From NCBI GenBank assembly GCA_964367935.1, contig CAYIYZ010000002.1, positions 62,001 through 126,000 on the forward strand: 64,000 bases of DNA, written 5' to 3'. Below, one piece after another: positions 16,606 to 25,895 of this stretch. A program made the position numbers and the translations under genes. The notes below the pieces were generated by a model, which ran no database searches, was not told the origin of the DNA, and worked only from the letters and a program-made list of their open reading frames with translations. Source of the DNA: Scatomorpha sp964367935. Its GTDB lineage: Bacteria; Bacillota; Clostridia; Oscillospirales; Oscillospiraceae. Each line of letters opens with the position of its first letter. The stretch's first letter is position 1.

Positions 16606-17498
16606 TAGAGGTTACAAATTTAGTTAAGAGTTTTGATGGATTTCATGCCTTGGACGGCTTAAATATGAGCGTCAGCAAGGGTGGAATATACGGACTCGTA
16701 GGGCCTAACGGTGCAGGAAAGTCCACTATAATTCGACATGTAACGGGTATATTCAAGCAGACCTCGGGTGAAGTGTTGGTTGACGGTCAGCCTGTGTTTG
16801 AAAATGCGGAGCTAAAGAGCAGGATATCTTACATCCCCGATGATATATTTTTCTTCCCCACGGCGAGCACGATGGAGATGATGAGGTTTTATAGGGGTAT
16901 CTATCCTAAGTTCGATATGGAACGTTTTGAGAAGCTACGTGAAGTTTTTCAGCTTGACCCTAAGCGCCCTATACGCCGTTTATCTAAGGGTATGCAGAAG
17001 CAGTCGGCGTTTTGGCTGTCCGTTTGCTTGCGACCTGACATTTTGGTGCTTGACGAGCCTGTGGACGGACTTGACCCTGTGATGCGTCGTCAGGTATGGT
17101 CTATAATCATGCAGGACGTTGCTGATAACGGCACTACGGTGCTCATCTCTTCGCACAATTTGCGTGAGCTTGAGGACGTGTGCGATCACGTGGGTATAAT
17201 AGATAAGGGGCGTATGCTGCTTGAGCGTTCACTAGCGGATTTACAGGGCAATGTATCAAAAGTTCATATAGCGATGCCCGAGGGTATTGAGGTACCTTCA
17301 GAGGGGCTTGAAGTAATGCATACGAGTGGTCAGGGTAAGCTTAAGACGCTTATTATAAGAGGTGAGCCGAACGAGGTCACGGCCAAGCTTAATGCTGTGT
17401 CACCTATATTTATGGACAGTGTGCCCTTGACGCTTGAGGAGATATTTGTTTACGAGTTGGGAGGTGCTGACTATGCTGTCAAAGACATCATTCTTTAA
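16602..17498 (+). CDS. ABC transporter ATP-binding protein
   Basis: The 298-residue ATPase carries all ABC motifs: Walker A GLVGPNGAGKST near residue 33, an LSKGMQKQS signature near 131, Walker B DILVLDEPVDGLDP near 147 and the switch region SSHNLRELEDVCDHVG. The ~80-residue C-terminal extension is common in exporters of the CcmA/YtrB type. It is coupled to the GntR gene by an ATGA overlap and to the permease by a 26-bp overlap, so the three proteins are made together. The substrate is not evident. Confidence 0.93.
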   Translation: MIEVTNLVKSFDGFHALDGLNMSVSKGGIYGLVGPNGAGKSTIIRHVTGIFKQTSGEVLVDGQPVFENAELKSRISYIPDDIFFFPTASTMEMMRFYRGIYPKFDMERFEKLREVFQLDPKRPIRRLSKGMQKQSAFWLSVCLRPDILVLDEPVDGLDPVMRRQVWSIIMQDVADNGTTVLISSHNLRELEDVCDHVGIIDKGRMLLERSLADLQGNVSKVHIAMPEGIEVPSEGLEVMHTSGQGKLKTLIIRGEPNEVTAKLNAVSPIFMDSVPLTLEEIFVYELGGADYAVKDIIL

Positions 17499-19482
17499 TA
17501 ATACCGTCTTTAAGAAGACTGTGTTTCGATTTTGGGTAATTTGGTTTCTGTATGCTGTAATTATGATAATCGCCTTACCTGTAGCTGTAGGCTCACAGCT
17601 TAATTTTGCCAGAGTGGGTGCCGAATACTACGGCTACGAGTCCGTGGCGTACACCATAGGCGGCTATCTGTTCGACTTTACCATTGCGGGCGGACTTGCT
17701 TTCGGTATGGTAATGTTTATACCGGCAGGAGCTGTATTCAGTCACCTGTATAAGCCCAAGACCACGAGTGGTTTCGGTGCTCTGCCCGTTAGGCGTGAGG
17801 GTCAGTACTTTTCCGTCATGCTCGGCGGACTGCTCCCGGGCATAGCCATAAACGCCATCGTTTTCGGCATCACGGCAATAATGGAATTTGCCATGGGCTT
17901 TCACAACATGACTAACCTACTCACCGCATTTTGCGCCTTTACGCTCATAGAGATTTTCTTCTATGCTATTGCGGTGCTTTGCACTCAGCTCACGGGACAC
18001 ATAGTCGTTGTACCTCTGCTGTTTGGGTTTTTCAACTTTATCGTATTTGCCGTGGAGGGTCTTATAGCTCTTATCAGTGAACTGTTTGTATACGGCTATC
18101 ACAACGATTTTGACGCAAGTTCTATATTCACGCCACTGTTTAAATTCACGGCGGAGCTTGGCTCAGCACCTGTGTATGACGAGCGTACACTCAATGACGG
18201 TGTCGTCGAGAGGTTTATTACAGACTATCAGTTTGAGGGCATGGGACTTCTTGTCGCCTATGCGGCTGTGGGCGTTCTCATTTTACTCGGTTCTGTGTTT
18301 CTGTATAAGCGCCGTGCTATGGAGACGGCAGGTGACGCACTTTCGTTCAATGTGCTAAAACCCGTGTTCAAGTACATCATCACCTTGCTTGTAGGACTAA
18401 GTCTAGGTATAACTCTACTCGCTATAGTCGGAGGTGCAAGCCTGCACGGTATGATGAATGACGCTGTGCTACTCTGCGCACTCACTATACCGGGTGCTGT
18501 TATCGGCTACTTCGCCGTGCAGATAGCCATATCAAAGAACCTAAGAGTCGTAAAAGATGGCAAGAACTGGGTAAAGGTGTTTGTGAGTGTGCTTGTACTG
18601 TCCGCTGTGGTCATGGCTATAGAGCTTGACGCTACGGGCTATGAGAGTGATGTGCCCGACCCGTCAAGTGTAGAGAGTGTTTACATTTCCTCAAGTGGTT
18701 ATGATGCTACGCTGAAGCTCGAGGAAAATATAGAGGCATTCACAGCCCTACATGCTACCATAACGGAAAACAAGGATTACCACGAGAGCTGGTACTCCTA
18801 CGACGGAGTAGATAGCGGATACATCGCAGGCGTACATGAGACTGCATATGAGCCCCCTGTGCCGAACAGGGCGTATGTGCGAGTTGTATATACTTTCGAT
18901 AGCGGCGAGACCATGCAAAGACGCTATTACCTCAACCCCGGTTTGGAGCTTGAGCATACGGATTGGCAGACCCTCGAAGATATATTAAACACCGACGAAG
19001 CACGTATGTCACGCATAGCGGTCCTGACGGAGCTGACCTTAGACAACAATATTTACTCATATATAGAATACAATGTGCCTAACCCCGAGTATGTGCCCGT
19101 GGAAGATACGCCGCTCGACAGCACGGAGTACGTAGATGTTGCACCCATGCCCGAATACAGTGATCCCTATGTGCAAAATAATATCCATCTGACACCACAG
19201 CAGGTTATAGAGCTATATTATGATTGCATAGTGCCGGATACAGAGGATGGTCTTATGAATCGTGCGGCTTTATACGACGACATGAGTGACTACAATTACG
19301 ATGTCTATGCTTTTATCGAGTACACTTACGACGTGCCCGAGGAGTTGGTGGGTGAGGTCGACAGGTATCATAATATGTACTTCAATCCGACTGTTGACTC
19401 ATATCGTACGAACGAGTTCTTAGAGGAGCTCGGCGTAGAGTTCTACACCTTCGCGGAAACGAGACCTATGTACTACGACTAA
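17473..19482 (+). CDS. ABC transporter permease with large extracytoplasmic C-terminus (DUF6449-like)
   Basis: The 669-residue membrane protein has about eight to ten hydrophobic segments in residues 15-380 and then a hydrophilic, Tyr/Asp/Glu-rich domain of nearly 300 residues (roughly 390-669). That layout fits permeases of YtrA-type operons in Clostridia, which I recall as carrying a DUF6449 domain. The start at 17473 has GGGAGG eight bases upstream; the longer frame begins inside the ATPase gene. The soluble domain may sit outside the cell and sense or bind the ligand, which is inference. Confidence 0.82.
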   Translation: MLSKTSFFNNTVFKKTVFRFWVIWFLYAVIMIIALPVAVGSQLNFARVGAEYYGYESVAYTIGGYLFDFTIAGGLAFGMVMFIPAGAVFSHLYKPKTTSGFGALPVRREGQYFSVMLGGLLPGIAINAIVFGITAIMEFAMGFHNMTNLLTAFCAFTLIEIFFYAIAVLCTQLTGHIVVVPLLFGFFNFIVFAVEGLIALISELFVYGYHNDFDASSIFTPLFKFTAELGSAPVYDERTLNDGVVERFITDYQFEGMGLLVAYAAVGVLILLGSVFLYKRRAMETAGDALSFNVLKPVFKYIITLLVGLSLGITLLAIVGGASLHGMMNDAVLLCALTIPGAVIGYFAVQIAISKNLRVVKDGKNWVKVFVSVLVLSAVVMAIELDATGYESDVPDPSSVESVYISSSGYDATLKLEENIEAFTALHATITENKDYHESWYSYDGVDSGYIAGVHETAYEPPVPNRAYVRVVYTFDSGETMQRRYYLNPGLELEHTDWQTLEDILNTDEARMSRIAVLTELTLDNNIYSYIEYNVPNPEYVPVEDTPLDSTEYVDVAPMPEYSDPYVQNNIHLTPQQVIELYYDCIVPDTEDGLMNRAALYDDMSDYNYDVYAFIEYTYDVPEELVGEVDRYHNMYFNPTVDSYRTNEFLEELGVEFYTFAETRPMYYD

Positions 19483-19506
19483 TAAATACAATAACGGCAC
19501 TAAACT

Positions 19507-19671
19507 CTCGTCCTTTGCCGTGCAAAGATTTTTCAAAAATCACGGCGAGTTGTCTGGTCTGATTTTTGAAAAATGTTAAATCTCATCTGCGGCGGGGCGT
19601 GTACACGCCGCAGATTCCGCTCGAGGCTCGCAAGCCGAGAACTCCTTTTGGCGAAAAACCTGTTTTTCGAC
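19507..19671 (+). repeat. Structured multi-hairpin repeat, copy 1
   Basis: A 165-nt element that recurs in reverse orientation at 22471-22634 with about 93% identity by eye. It folds into successive hairpins: CTTTGC/GCAAAG (19513-19527), a 14-bp AT-rich stem (19529-19542 with 19560-19573), a 10-bp GC-rich stem (19585-19594 with 19606-19615), a CTC..GGCT/AGCC..GAG stem (19620-19639) and a final CGAAAAAC/GTTTTTCG stem near 19652-19669. Several differences between copies keep base pairs intact. It shows no convincing reading frame. Confidence 0.8.
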
Positions 19672-19679
19672 AGTCTAAG

Positions 19680-19709
19680 TAACGCCCTCACAAAAAAGTG
19701 AGGGCGTTA
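19680..19709 (+). terminator. Terminator of the ABC operon
   Basis: A perfect 12-bp stem (19680-19691 with 19698-19709) around a six-A loop is followed by TTGTATTT on the + strand. It lies between the convergent permease and U32 genes; on the - strand there is no T tract. Confidence 0.7.
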
Positions 19710-19721
19710 TTGTATTTAATC

Positions 19722-21764
19722 TTATTTATATCTGCGTCTGAAGGTGGGCGCTTCGCCTTTTCTATAGAGTTCATATATGCTCTCACAAGTCGCCTTGTCC
19801 TCAGTGGTAAAATACAGTAGGGAGAAATCGACGCCACGCCGTTCCTTGTCGCCCACATACACTGCCACGCAGTTTAAAAGCTCTGTGTATCGCTTATCTC
19901 TGCAAAGCAAGGTGAAACGCTCACCCTTTCTGTCCGTCAAGGAGGATACGCCCTTACACTTACCGCAACCGTCAACGCTCTGTGCGGGACAGTTTCGCAG
20001 TTTCATGACAGGCAAGTGACCATAACCGATAACGCCACGTTCCGTCACACCACACATATGTGAAACCTGCGCCGGACTCAATTCGGAAGATAACAGACAG
20101 TCAGTCACACCCAAAGTGGCATATTCCTCTATGGTGCCGGAGTTATAGACATTGAGCCCCAAACCACCGTGTACGGCAAGCCCCAAATCCTTAGCCTCTT
20201 TTATGTAGGCGAGGTTTTCAAGTGATACGGCGCAGAGACCCTTAGCCATCAAGCTCTTAAGGCGAGCGTACAGCCCTTGCTCATCCTTGGGATAAGTAAG
20301 AGAAGGTAATTCTGCCGCAAGTTTAGCTCCGTAGGTCTCGAGTAGGGCAGGGGAGCGCTCTATCTCGGCTATAGGCAGGATGATAAGCTCCGCCTTGGGC
20401 GCATCAAACATCTGCTCTGCCCTCTCAAAGCGTACACGCAAGCCCTCGGGTGTTCGCGTCTCGTGCTTTTTACTTACAAAGTCATGTTCCAAAGGTGTAA
20501 CATAAGCCTTTTCTCTTCTCTCCTCACGTAGCGTCAGAAGGTCGGAGAGTACAGTTCTGCGCATCTCATTTAAAGACGAGGCAGGGAGGCTCAGATTATC
20601 ATCTATATAACAGTCGAGCTCGTGCAGCTTAAAGGGCGTACCACCAGTGCGCTGTAGGTAACGCAGAGCGTCTTCCGACGTGAACGCACGTTTTTGAGCG
20701 AGCTCGGGCATAGCACCTTCAGTACTGACGCTATATGTACCGTCCGTGGCACTCAGCTTAGCGTTTTTGCCCTCTTTTAAGCGGAAGTTAAGGTCGACAT
20801 TCACTCTTTGCAGTTCGTTTTTATACAGGGCGTGTAACTTACCGTATACGCCTTCAGCGGCCAATACATCCTCTTTGCCACGGTGACCGTACATATGCAA
20901 ATCACGCTTAGACTCAGCGTAGCCCTCGGTGAAGCCGCCTCTGGAGAACACTGCACGAAGGCTTTCGGTGTCGGGTTCTTCGCCGTTTAGAACAGCTCTG
21001 CAAGCTGTGACGGCTGCCGCAACGTATTCGGGACGCTTCATACGTCCCTCTATTTTAGCTGCACTGATGCCCAGAGCGTTTAATTCACCTAAGTATTTTA
21101 TATGTGACATGTCCTTGAGTGACAATGCATGTTCACGTGATCCGTGTCGGAACTCGAGTCTGCAAGGTTGGGCACACATGCCTCTGTTGGCACTGCGACC
21201 GCCCATCACATGCGAGAGACCGCAAAGACCGCTCGCGCTCATGCACAATGCACCGTGTATGAATACCTCAAGCTCAATGTTCGTACGTGCCGCTATGTAT
21301 TCAATTTCTGAGATGCTGAGCTCACGTGCCAAGACGGCTCTGTGAAAGCCCATATCTTCAAGCGCCTTTACGCCCGATAAGTTGTGTACAGCCATCTGCG
21401 TAGAGGCGTGTAGCTGTGTTTCGGGACATAGCTTACGCACCAAGTTGGCTACTGCCATATCCTGCACTATGAATGCGTCTGCACCCGACTGCGCTACTTC
21501 GCTCATTAACTGGGTAGCACCACCTAGCTCCGAGTCACTTAGCAAGGTATTCATGGTCACGTGTACACTGACGTTTCGAGCATGGCAATAGGATACCGCC
21601 TCGGAGAGCTCCCCCGTGGCGGTATCGAAATTTTTAGCGTTTTGCCGAGCGTTATACGATTTCGTACCTAAATAAACGGCGTCTGCGCCGCAACGAACTG
21701 CCGCTGTGAGTTGCTCTTTTCCACCGGCAGGCGCTAATATTTCTATGCTTCTTGATATTTTCAT
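19722..21764 (-). CDS. Peptidase U32 family protein (RlhA/TrhP type)
   Basis: The 680-residue protein belongs to family U32, now known to include enzymes that hydroxylate rRNA or tRNA bases (RlhA, TrhP) through an iron-sulfur cluster and prephenate-derived chemistry. The N-terminal TIM-barrel part has EILAPAGGKEQLTAAVRCGADAVYLG (residues 8-33, split in the family motif) and the cluster cysteines in ALCMSASGLCGLS and GMCAQPCRLEF near residues 175-205. A second Cys-rich region, CPAQSVDGCGKCKG, lies near 600. The length fits the two-part form with a C-terminal DUF3656-like domain. It follows the kinase-like gene after four bases. Both are bracketed by the inverted repeats. Confidence 0.88.
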   Translation of the reverse strand: MKISRSIEILAPAGGKEQLTAAVRCGADAVYLGTKSYNARQNAKNFDTATGELSEAVSYCHARNVSVHVTMNTLLSDSELGGATQLMSEVAQSGADAFIVQDMAVANLVRKLCPETQLHASTQMAVHNLSGVKALEDMGFHRAVLARELSISEIEYIAARTNIELEVFIHGALCMSASGLCGLSHVMGGRSANRGMCAQPCRLEFRHGSREHALSLKDMSHIKYLGELNALGISAAKIEGRMKRPEYVAAAVTACRAVLNGEEPDTESLRAVFSRGGFTEGYAESKRDLHMYGHRGKEDVLAAEGVYGKLHALYKNELQRVNVDLNFRLKEGKNAKLSATDGTYSVSTEGAMPELAQKRAFTSEDALRYLQRTGGTPFKLHELDCYIDDNLSLPASSLNEMRRTVLSDLLTLREERREKAYVTPLEHDFVSKKHETRTPEGLRVRFERAEQMFDAPKAELIILPIAEIERSPALLETYGAKLAAELPSLTYPKDEQGLYARLKSLMAKGLCAVSLENLAYIKEAKDLGLAVHGGLGLNVYNSGTIEEYATLGVTDCLLSSELSPAQVSHMCGVTERGVIGYGHLPVMKLRNCPAQSVDGCGKCKGVSSLTDRKGERFTLLCRDKRYTELLNCVAVYVGDKERRGVDFSLLYFTTEDKATCESIYELYRKGEAPTFRRRYK

Positions 21765-21768
21765 GAAA

Positions 21769-22380
21769 TCAGTAGCTCTTTACAAGTTTTGTAATGATAT
21801 CCGTGCAGTTGTCTAAGCCTACAACGCTACTGTCTAAGGACACATGATAATTTTGGCAAACGCCCCATTCACGCATGGTTAAGGACTTGTAGTAAAGCTT
21901 CCTACGTTCGTCCTTGTCTTCCAGACGTTCCATCGGTTTCTTGTCACGTTCGCCGTACAGTCGAACGATACGATCTGCTCTGTATTTCATATTTGCGTGT
22001 ATAAATACGTGCAGACAGTCTTCTCTGTCACGCAGTACATAGTCTGCACCGCGTCCGACAATGACACAGTTACCCTTTTGGGCATAACTCTCTATAACTT
22101 CTGCTTGAGCAAGCTGTACACGTGCGGCAAAGGATAGGCCGGTGCCGTCGTGCATGTTGGAGCCGGCACTCATGTCTATGGCATAAAGTAAGCCGCTACG
22201 GCGTGTAGCATACTCATCAAAGCGCTTGACAAGCAGTTCGCTCAAGCCACTTTTTTCCATGACCTCATCTATAATTTCCTCGTCGCAGTATGTGTAACCG
22301 AGCTGTGTCGCCACTGCTTTTGCTACGCTTCGGCCTCCGCTACCGAACTCTCGACTTATAGTTACTATTCGCTTTGCCAT
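21769..22380 (-). CDS. Cytidylate kinase-like protein
   Basis: This 203-residue P-loop protein of the cytidylate-kinase-like group begins VTISREFGSGGRSVAKAVATQLGYTYCDEEII (residues 5-36), in which the phosphate loop is the GSGGRSVA variant. It continues with CVIVGRGADYVLRDRED and an arginine-rich LID-like segment (MKYRADRIVRLYGERDKKP). The group is common in Clostridia and its substrate is not settled; it is not the core Cmk. It starts after a GAGGAGG site and is the first gene of the U32 pair. Confidence 0.85.
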   Translation of the reverse strand: MAKRIVTISREFGSGGRSVAKAVATQLGYTYCDEEIIDEVMEKSGLSELLVKRFDEYATRRSGLLYAIDMSAGSNMHDGTGLSFAARVQLAQAEVIESYAQKGNCVIVGRGADYVLRDREDCLHVFIHANMKYRADRIVRLYGERDKKPMERLEDKDERRKLYYKSLTMREWGVCQNYHVSLDSSVVGLDNCTDIITKLVKSY

Positions 22381-22470
22381 TTATCTTCCTCCTCATTGAG
22401 TTTGACTATTCACTATCTTTTATTATTTTACACGCATTTTTAATTTTTAGCAAGCACATTTATGTGTATG

Positions 22471-22634
22471 GCGAAAAACGGTTTTTTCACCAAAAGGAGT
22501 TCTCGACTTGCGAGCCTCGAGCGGAATCTTCGGCGTGTACACGCCCCGCCGAAGATGAGATTAAACATTTTTCTAAAATCAGACCAGGCAACTCGCCGTG
22601 ATTTTAGAAAAATCTTTGCTCGGCAAAGGACGAG
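22471..22634 (-). repeat. Structured multi-hairpin repeat, copy 2 (inverted)
   Basis: The reverse-complement partner of 19507-19671. Relative to copy 1 the AT-rich stem has T22574/A22606 where copy 1 has T/A swapped, and the GC-rich stem has a T-A pair (22552/22530) where copy 1 has G19589-C19611, so both stems stay fully paired. It is upstream of the kinase-like gene and fills most of the 380-nt gap 22381-22761. Confidence 0.8.
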
Positions 22635-22782
22635 GTTTTTTTCTAACATTTAAACAAGCACATTATTTGCGGGCTTTACATAGATTTTACAATAATATGA
22701 TGATAAATCTCACATTGAGGCAATACTATAGACTGGTGATGTAGCGTCATAGTATAAAATTATGTTTAAGGGTGGTAGAGTA

Positions 22783-23688
22783 GTGAAGAAAGCTATAGTG
22801 GACATGGGTTCGAACTCCGTCAGGCTGTCTGTATATGATATTCGTGAGGATGGTGGATTTGACCATCTGTTTTCCGAGAAGATAATGGCAGGACTTGTAA
22901 ACTATGTAGTGGACGGTCATATGAATGACGATGGCATAAAAACAGCGGTACATGCTTTGGAGGATTTCAAGGACTTACTACACATGTTCGGAATAGAGAA
23001 GATGCAGGTGTTTGCAACAGCTTCACTGCGTAATATAAAAAACTCAGCTGAGGCGAGGAGCGAGATAGAGCGCAGAAGTGCCTGTGAGATAGATCTCATA
23101 TCCGGTGAAGAGGAGGCCTTGTTTTCGTATACGGGCGCCTTGCACTCGACGCATTTAACAGAGGGTGCTATATTTGATATAGGTGGCGGCAGTACTGAGC
23201 TTGTCAGTGTATCGGGTGGAAAGATAGAGAAGGTAAAGAGTGTGGGCATAGGTTCGCTTTCACTGTTTAAGAGCCATGTGGACGATATATGGCCGGATGC
23301 TTCCGAAATTTCCGACATGTGCGAGCATATAGATAAGGTTTTATCGAAGGCGACACTTTCTACAGTAAGTGCTAAGAAAATTTGTGGAGTCGGAGGTACT
23401 GCAAGGGCATTGCTAAAAATGGCTAATGTGTTGTATAATAGGGATAGAGATAGTAGGGAGCTGAGCGCAGAGCAGCTACGTGAGATAGTAGCGGTGCTGA
23501 AAAAACGCAATAAGGAAACGAAGAAGCTCATACTGAGTAGCTGTCCCGACAGACTGCACACAGTGATACCCGGCGCCCTACTGACAGAGAGACTCTGCCG
23601 CTTAATAGGCGGTAAGGAGCTTGTAATAAGTAAGTACGGTGTCAGGGAGGGGTATTTGTGTCAGAAGGTAATGGCTTCCACGATCTGA
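22783..23688 (+). CDS. ppx: Exopolyphosphatase / Ppx-GppA family phosphatase
   Basis: This 301-residue protein is of the actin-like ASKHA fold. Motifs are VDMGSNSVRLSVYD at the N-terminus (phosphate 1), ATASLRNIKNS, EEEALFSYTGAL and IFDIGGGSTELVSV (phosphate 2), and GVGGTARALLK. It releases phosphate from polyphosphate chains or acts on pppGpp. At 300 residues it is the short two-domain form without the HD extension. The GTG at 22783 follows AAGGGTGG at good spacing; an ATG at 22762 has none. It overlaps ppk by 31 bases, forming a polyphosphate turnover operon. Confidence 0.9.
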   Translation: MKKAIVDMGSNSVRLSVYDIREDGGFDHLFSEKIMAGLVNYVVDGHMNDDGIKTAVHALEDFKDLLHMFGIEKMQVFATASLRNIKNSAEARSEIERRSACEIDLISGEEEALFSYTGALHSTHLTEGAIFDIGGGSTELVSVSGGKIEKVKSVGIGSLSLFKSHVDDIWPDASEISDMCEHIDKVLSKATLSTVSAKKICGVGGTARALLKMANVLYNRDRDSRELSAEQLREIVAVLKKRNKETKKLILSSCPDRLHTVIPGALLTERLCRLIGGKELVISKYGVREGYLCQKVMASTI

Positions 23689-25766
23689 GTTATACTCAAA
23701 ATAGAGAGCTCAGTTGGCTGAGCTTCAACGCGCGTGTTATGGAAGAGGCGGCGGATTACTCTGTTCCGCTCATGGAGCGTTTACGGTTTTTATCAATATT
23801 TTCGAATAATTTAGACGAATTTTTTATGGTGCGTGTCGGTAGCCTCTACGACTTAAATGCCGTTGAGCCGAATAGGCGCGAGAATAAGAGTGGCATGACA
23901 CCGGGCGAGCAGTTGGAAATAGTGTATGAAGCCGTGCGGCCCTTAATAGCACGCAGGGACGTTCTGTATGAGGAAATTTGCAATTTACTTGCTGTAGAGG
24001 GAATCAGAGACCTTAACTATAGCGATATGGACGAGGAGCAAAAGAAGTTCGCATCTTCGTATTATAAGCAAAATGTACGTCCACTTTTATCGCCGCAGAT
24101 CATAGATAGAAATCACCCGTTTCCGCACCTTAAGAATAAGGTGCTGTATGTAGCTGCGTTATTAGAGGAGGATGGTGTGCGCCGCTTTGCGGTAGTGCCT
24201 GTTCCCGAATCTGTGACGCCTATATTGAGATTGCCGGGTGAGGATACACATTTTATACGGATGGAAAATGTCATAGCTGAAAACATGTCCAAGATATTTA
24301 AGAAAAGTACAATCATAGAGCAGGCGGTAATCTGCGTAACTCGCAATGCAGATATAAGCTTTGAAGATGAGAAGTATGACGAGGATCATCCGGACTTCAG
24401 GACACAGGTGTCGAAGCTTTTAAAGCAGAGGGACAGGCTAAATCCGGTGCGTTTGGAGTTGAATGGGGTTGCGCCTTTACTTGAAGCGGAGCTTTGCGGT
24501 CGTTTAGGGCTTACGGATGCACAATGCTATCATTCACGTTGTCCCTTGGTTATGGGCTGGGCGTATATGTTAAATGATTGCGGAGAGTGGTTATATCATG
24601 TGCCGCATATACCTCCACAGCCTGATTACATAGTGGGGGGAGTGCCATTGCGAGAGCAGGTCTCGCAGAGGGATATACTATTGTTTTATCCTTATCATTC
24701 AATGTCACCTTTTTTGGAGCTTTTGCGAACCTCGGCGGACGACCCTGCGGTGCTGTCTATTAAGATAACGATCTATAGACTTGCTAAAAACTCGGCTGTC
24801 GCACGTTTTCTGTGCATGGCAGCGGAAAACGGCAAGGATGTGACGGTACTCATGGAGCTGAGAGCACGTTTTGACGAGCAGGGCAATATAGAGTGGGCTA
24901 AGATACTTGAGGAGGCGGGTTGTAAGGTTATTTATGGACCTGAGAACTTTAAGTGTCATTCAAAGATATGCCTTATCACACGTTCGGATAAGGGCGCACT
25001 TTCACATATAGTACAGTTGGGGACGGGCAATTATAATGAGAAGACCTCGGAATTGTATACGGACTTTTCTGTTATTTCTGCGGATAGGGTGTTGTGTGAG
25101 GATGCTGTGAATTTCTTCCAGAACATGTTGATAGCGGATCTGTATGGCAATTACAATAAGCTGTTGGTGGCACCTGTGGGACTTAAGGGTCGCATAATGG
25201 AGCTCATAGATAGGGAGATAGGAAAAGGGCCTGCCGGGCGCATTATCATAAAGGCGAACTCTGTAACGGAGCGTGAGCTTATAGATAAGCTCAGCGAGGC
25301 ATCTTGTGCTGGGGTAAGGGTAGATCTAATAATAAGGGGCATATGCTGTATAAAGGCAGGTGTTCCGGATAAGACGGAGAATATTAGAGTTACGAGTGTG
25401 GTAGGTCGGTTCTTGGAGCATTCGCGCATATATATGTTTGGTGACGATGAGCAGAGGAGAGTGTTTATATCGTCTGCGGATATCATGACGAGAAATCAGG
25501 AGCGTCGAGTTGAGATAGCTTGCCCTATAGAGAGCGGAGAGCTCATAGATTGGTTTGCGGAGCATCTCGATTTTTTCCTGCGTGACAATGTCAAGGCAAG
25601 GCGTATGAGACCTGATGGTAGCTATGAAAAAGTGAGACGGACGGGCGTGGTTGTTGACGTACAAAATCACTATTTGTCAAATCCACCGAGCTTTACTCGA
25701 TATATCTTGCCGAAAAAGGGGCGCATGGAGCGGATTAAGAACTTCTTTAGGGAACTCAAGAAGTGA
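23658..25766 (+). CDS. ppk: Polyphosphate kinase 1
   Basis: PPK1 reversibly transfers the gamma-phosphate of ATP to long-chain polyphosphate. The 702 residues match the family. The N-terminal domain shows NRELSWLSFNARVMEEA and LRFLSIFSNNLDEFFMVRVG, a middle region VLSIKITIYRLA, then the two PLD-like halves with the autophosphorylated histidine in FKCHSKICLITR and the second histidine in FLEHSRIYMFG. RNQERRVE-type sequence closes the active site (TRNQERRVEIACPI). The GTG start at 23658 has GGGAGGGG five bases upstream and lies inside the end of ppx. A terminator follows. Confidence 0.97.
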   Translation: MSEGNGFHDLSYTQNRELSWLSFNARVMEEAADYSVPLMERLRFLSIFSNNLDEFFMVRVGSLYDLNAVEPNRRENKSGMTPGEQLEIVYEAVRPLIARRDVLYEEICNLLAVEGIRDLNYSDMDEEQKKFASSYYKQNVRPLLSPQIIDRNHPFPHLKNKVLYVAALLEEDGVRRFAVVPVPESVTPILRLPGEDTHFIRMENVIAENMSKIFKKSTIIEQAVICVTRNADISFEDEKYDEDHPDFRTQVSKLLKQRDRLNPVRLELNGVAPLLEAELCGRLGLTDAQCYHSRCPLVMGWAYMLNDCGEWLYHVPHIPPQPDYIVGGVPLREQVSQRDILLFYPYHSMSPFLELLRTSADDPAVLSIKITIYRLAKNSAVARFLCMAAENGKDVTVLMELRARFDEQGNIEWAKILEEAGCKVIYGPENFKCHSKICLITRSDKGALSHIVQLGTGNYNEKTSELYTDFSVISADRVLCEDAVNFFQNMLIADLYGNYNKLLVAPVGLKGRIMELIDREIGKGPAGRIIIKANSVTERELIDKLSEASCAGVRVDLIIRGICCIKAGVPDKTENIRVTSVVGRFLEHSRIYMFGDDEQRRVFISSADIMTRNQERRVEIACPIESGELIDWFAEHLDFFLRDNVKARRMRPDGSYEKVRRTGVVVDVQNHYLSNPPSFTRYILPKKGRMERIKNFFRELKK

Positions 25767-25782
25767 TGCGGTATAGCTATTT

Positions 25783-25817
25783 AAAGGCTGTTGCGAAGTA
25801 GCAGCAGCCTTTTTTTC
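25783..25817 (+). terminator. Terminator of ppx-ppk
   Basis: A 12-bp stem (AAAGGCTGTTGC with GCAGCAGCCTTT, one G-T pair) around a 6-nt loop is followed by a run of T. Confidence 0.88.
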
Positions 25818-25835
25818 TTCATTTTCGGAAACCTG

Positions 25836-25863
25836 TTGTTTTTTTGGTTTATTGTGCTATAAT
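25836..25863 (+). promoter_or_regulatory. Extended -10 promoter of the HD-GYP gene
   Basis: TATAAT at 25858-25863 is preceded by TGC, an extended -10; a TTGTTT lies 16 bases further up. The start codon is 33 nt downstream. Confidence 0.6.
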
Positions 25864-25895
25864 GTGAACGTATTTGAGTGTGTGGAGGGGTGTTC

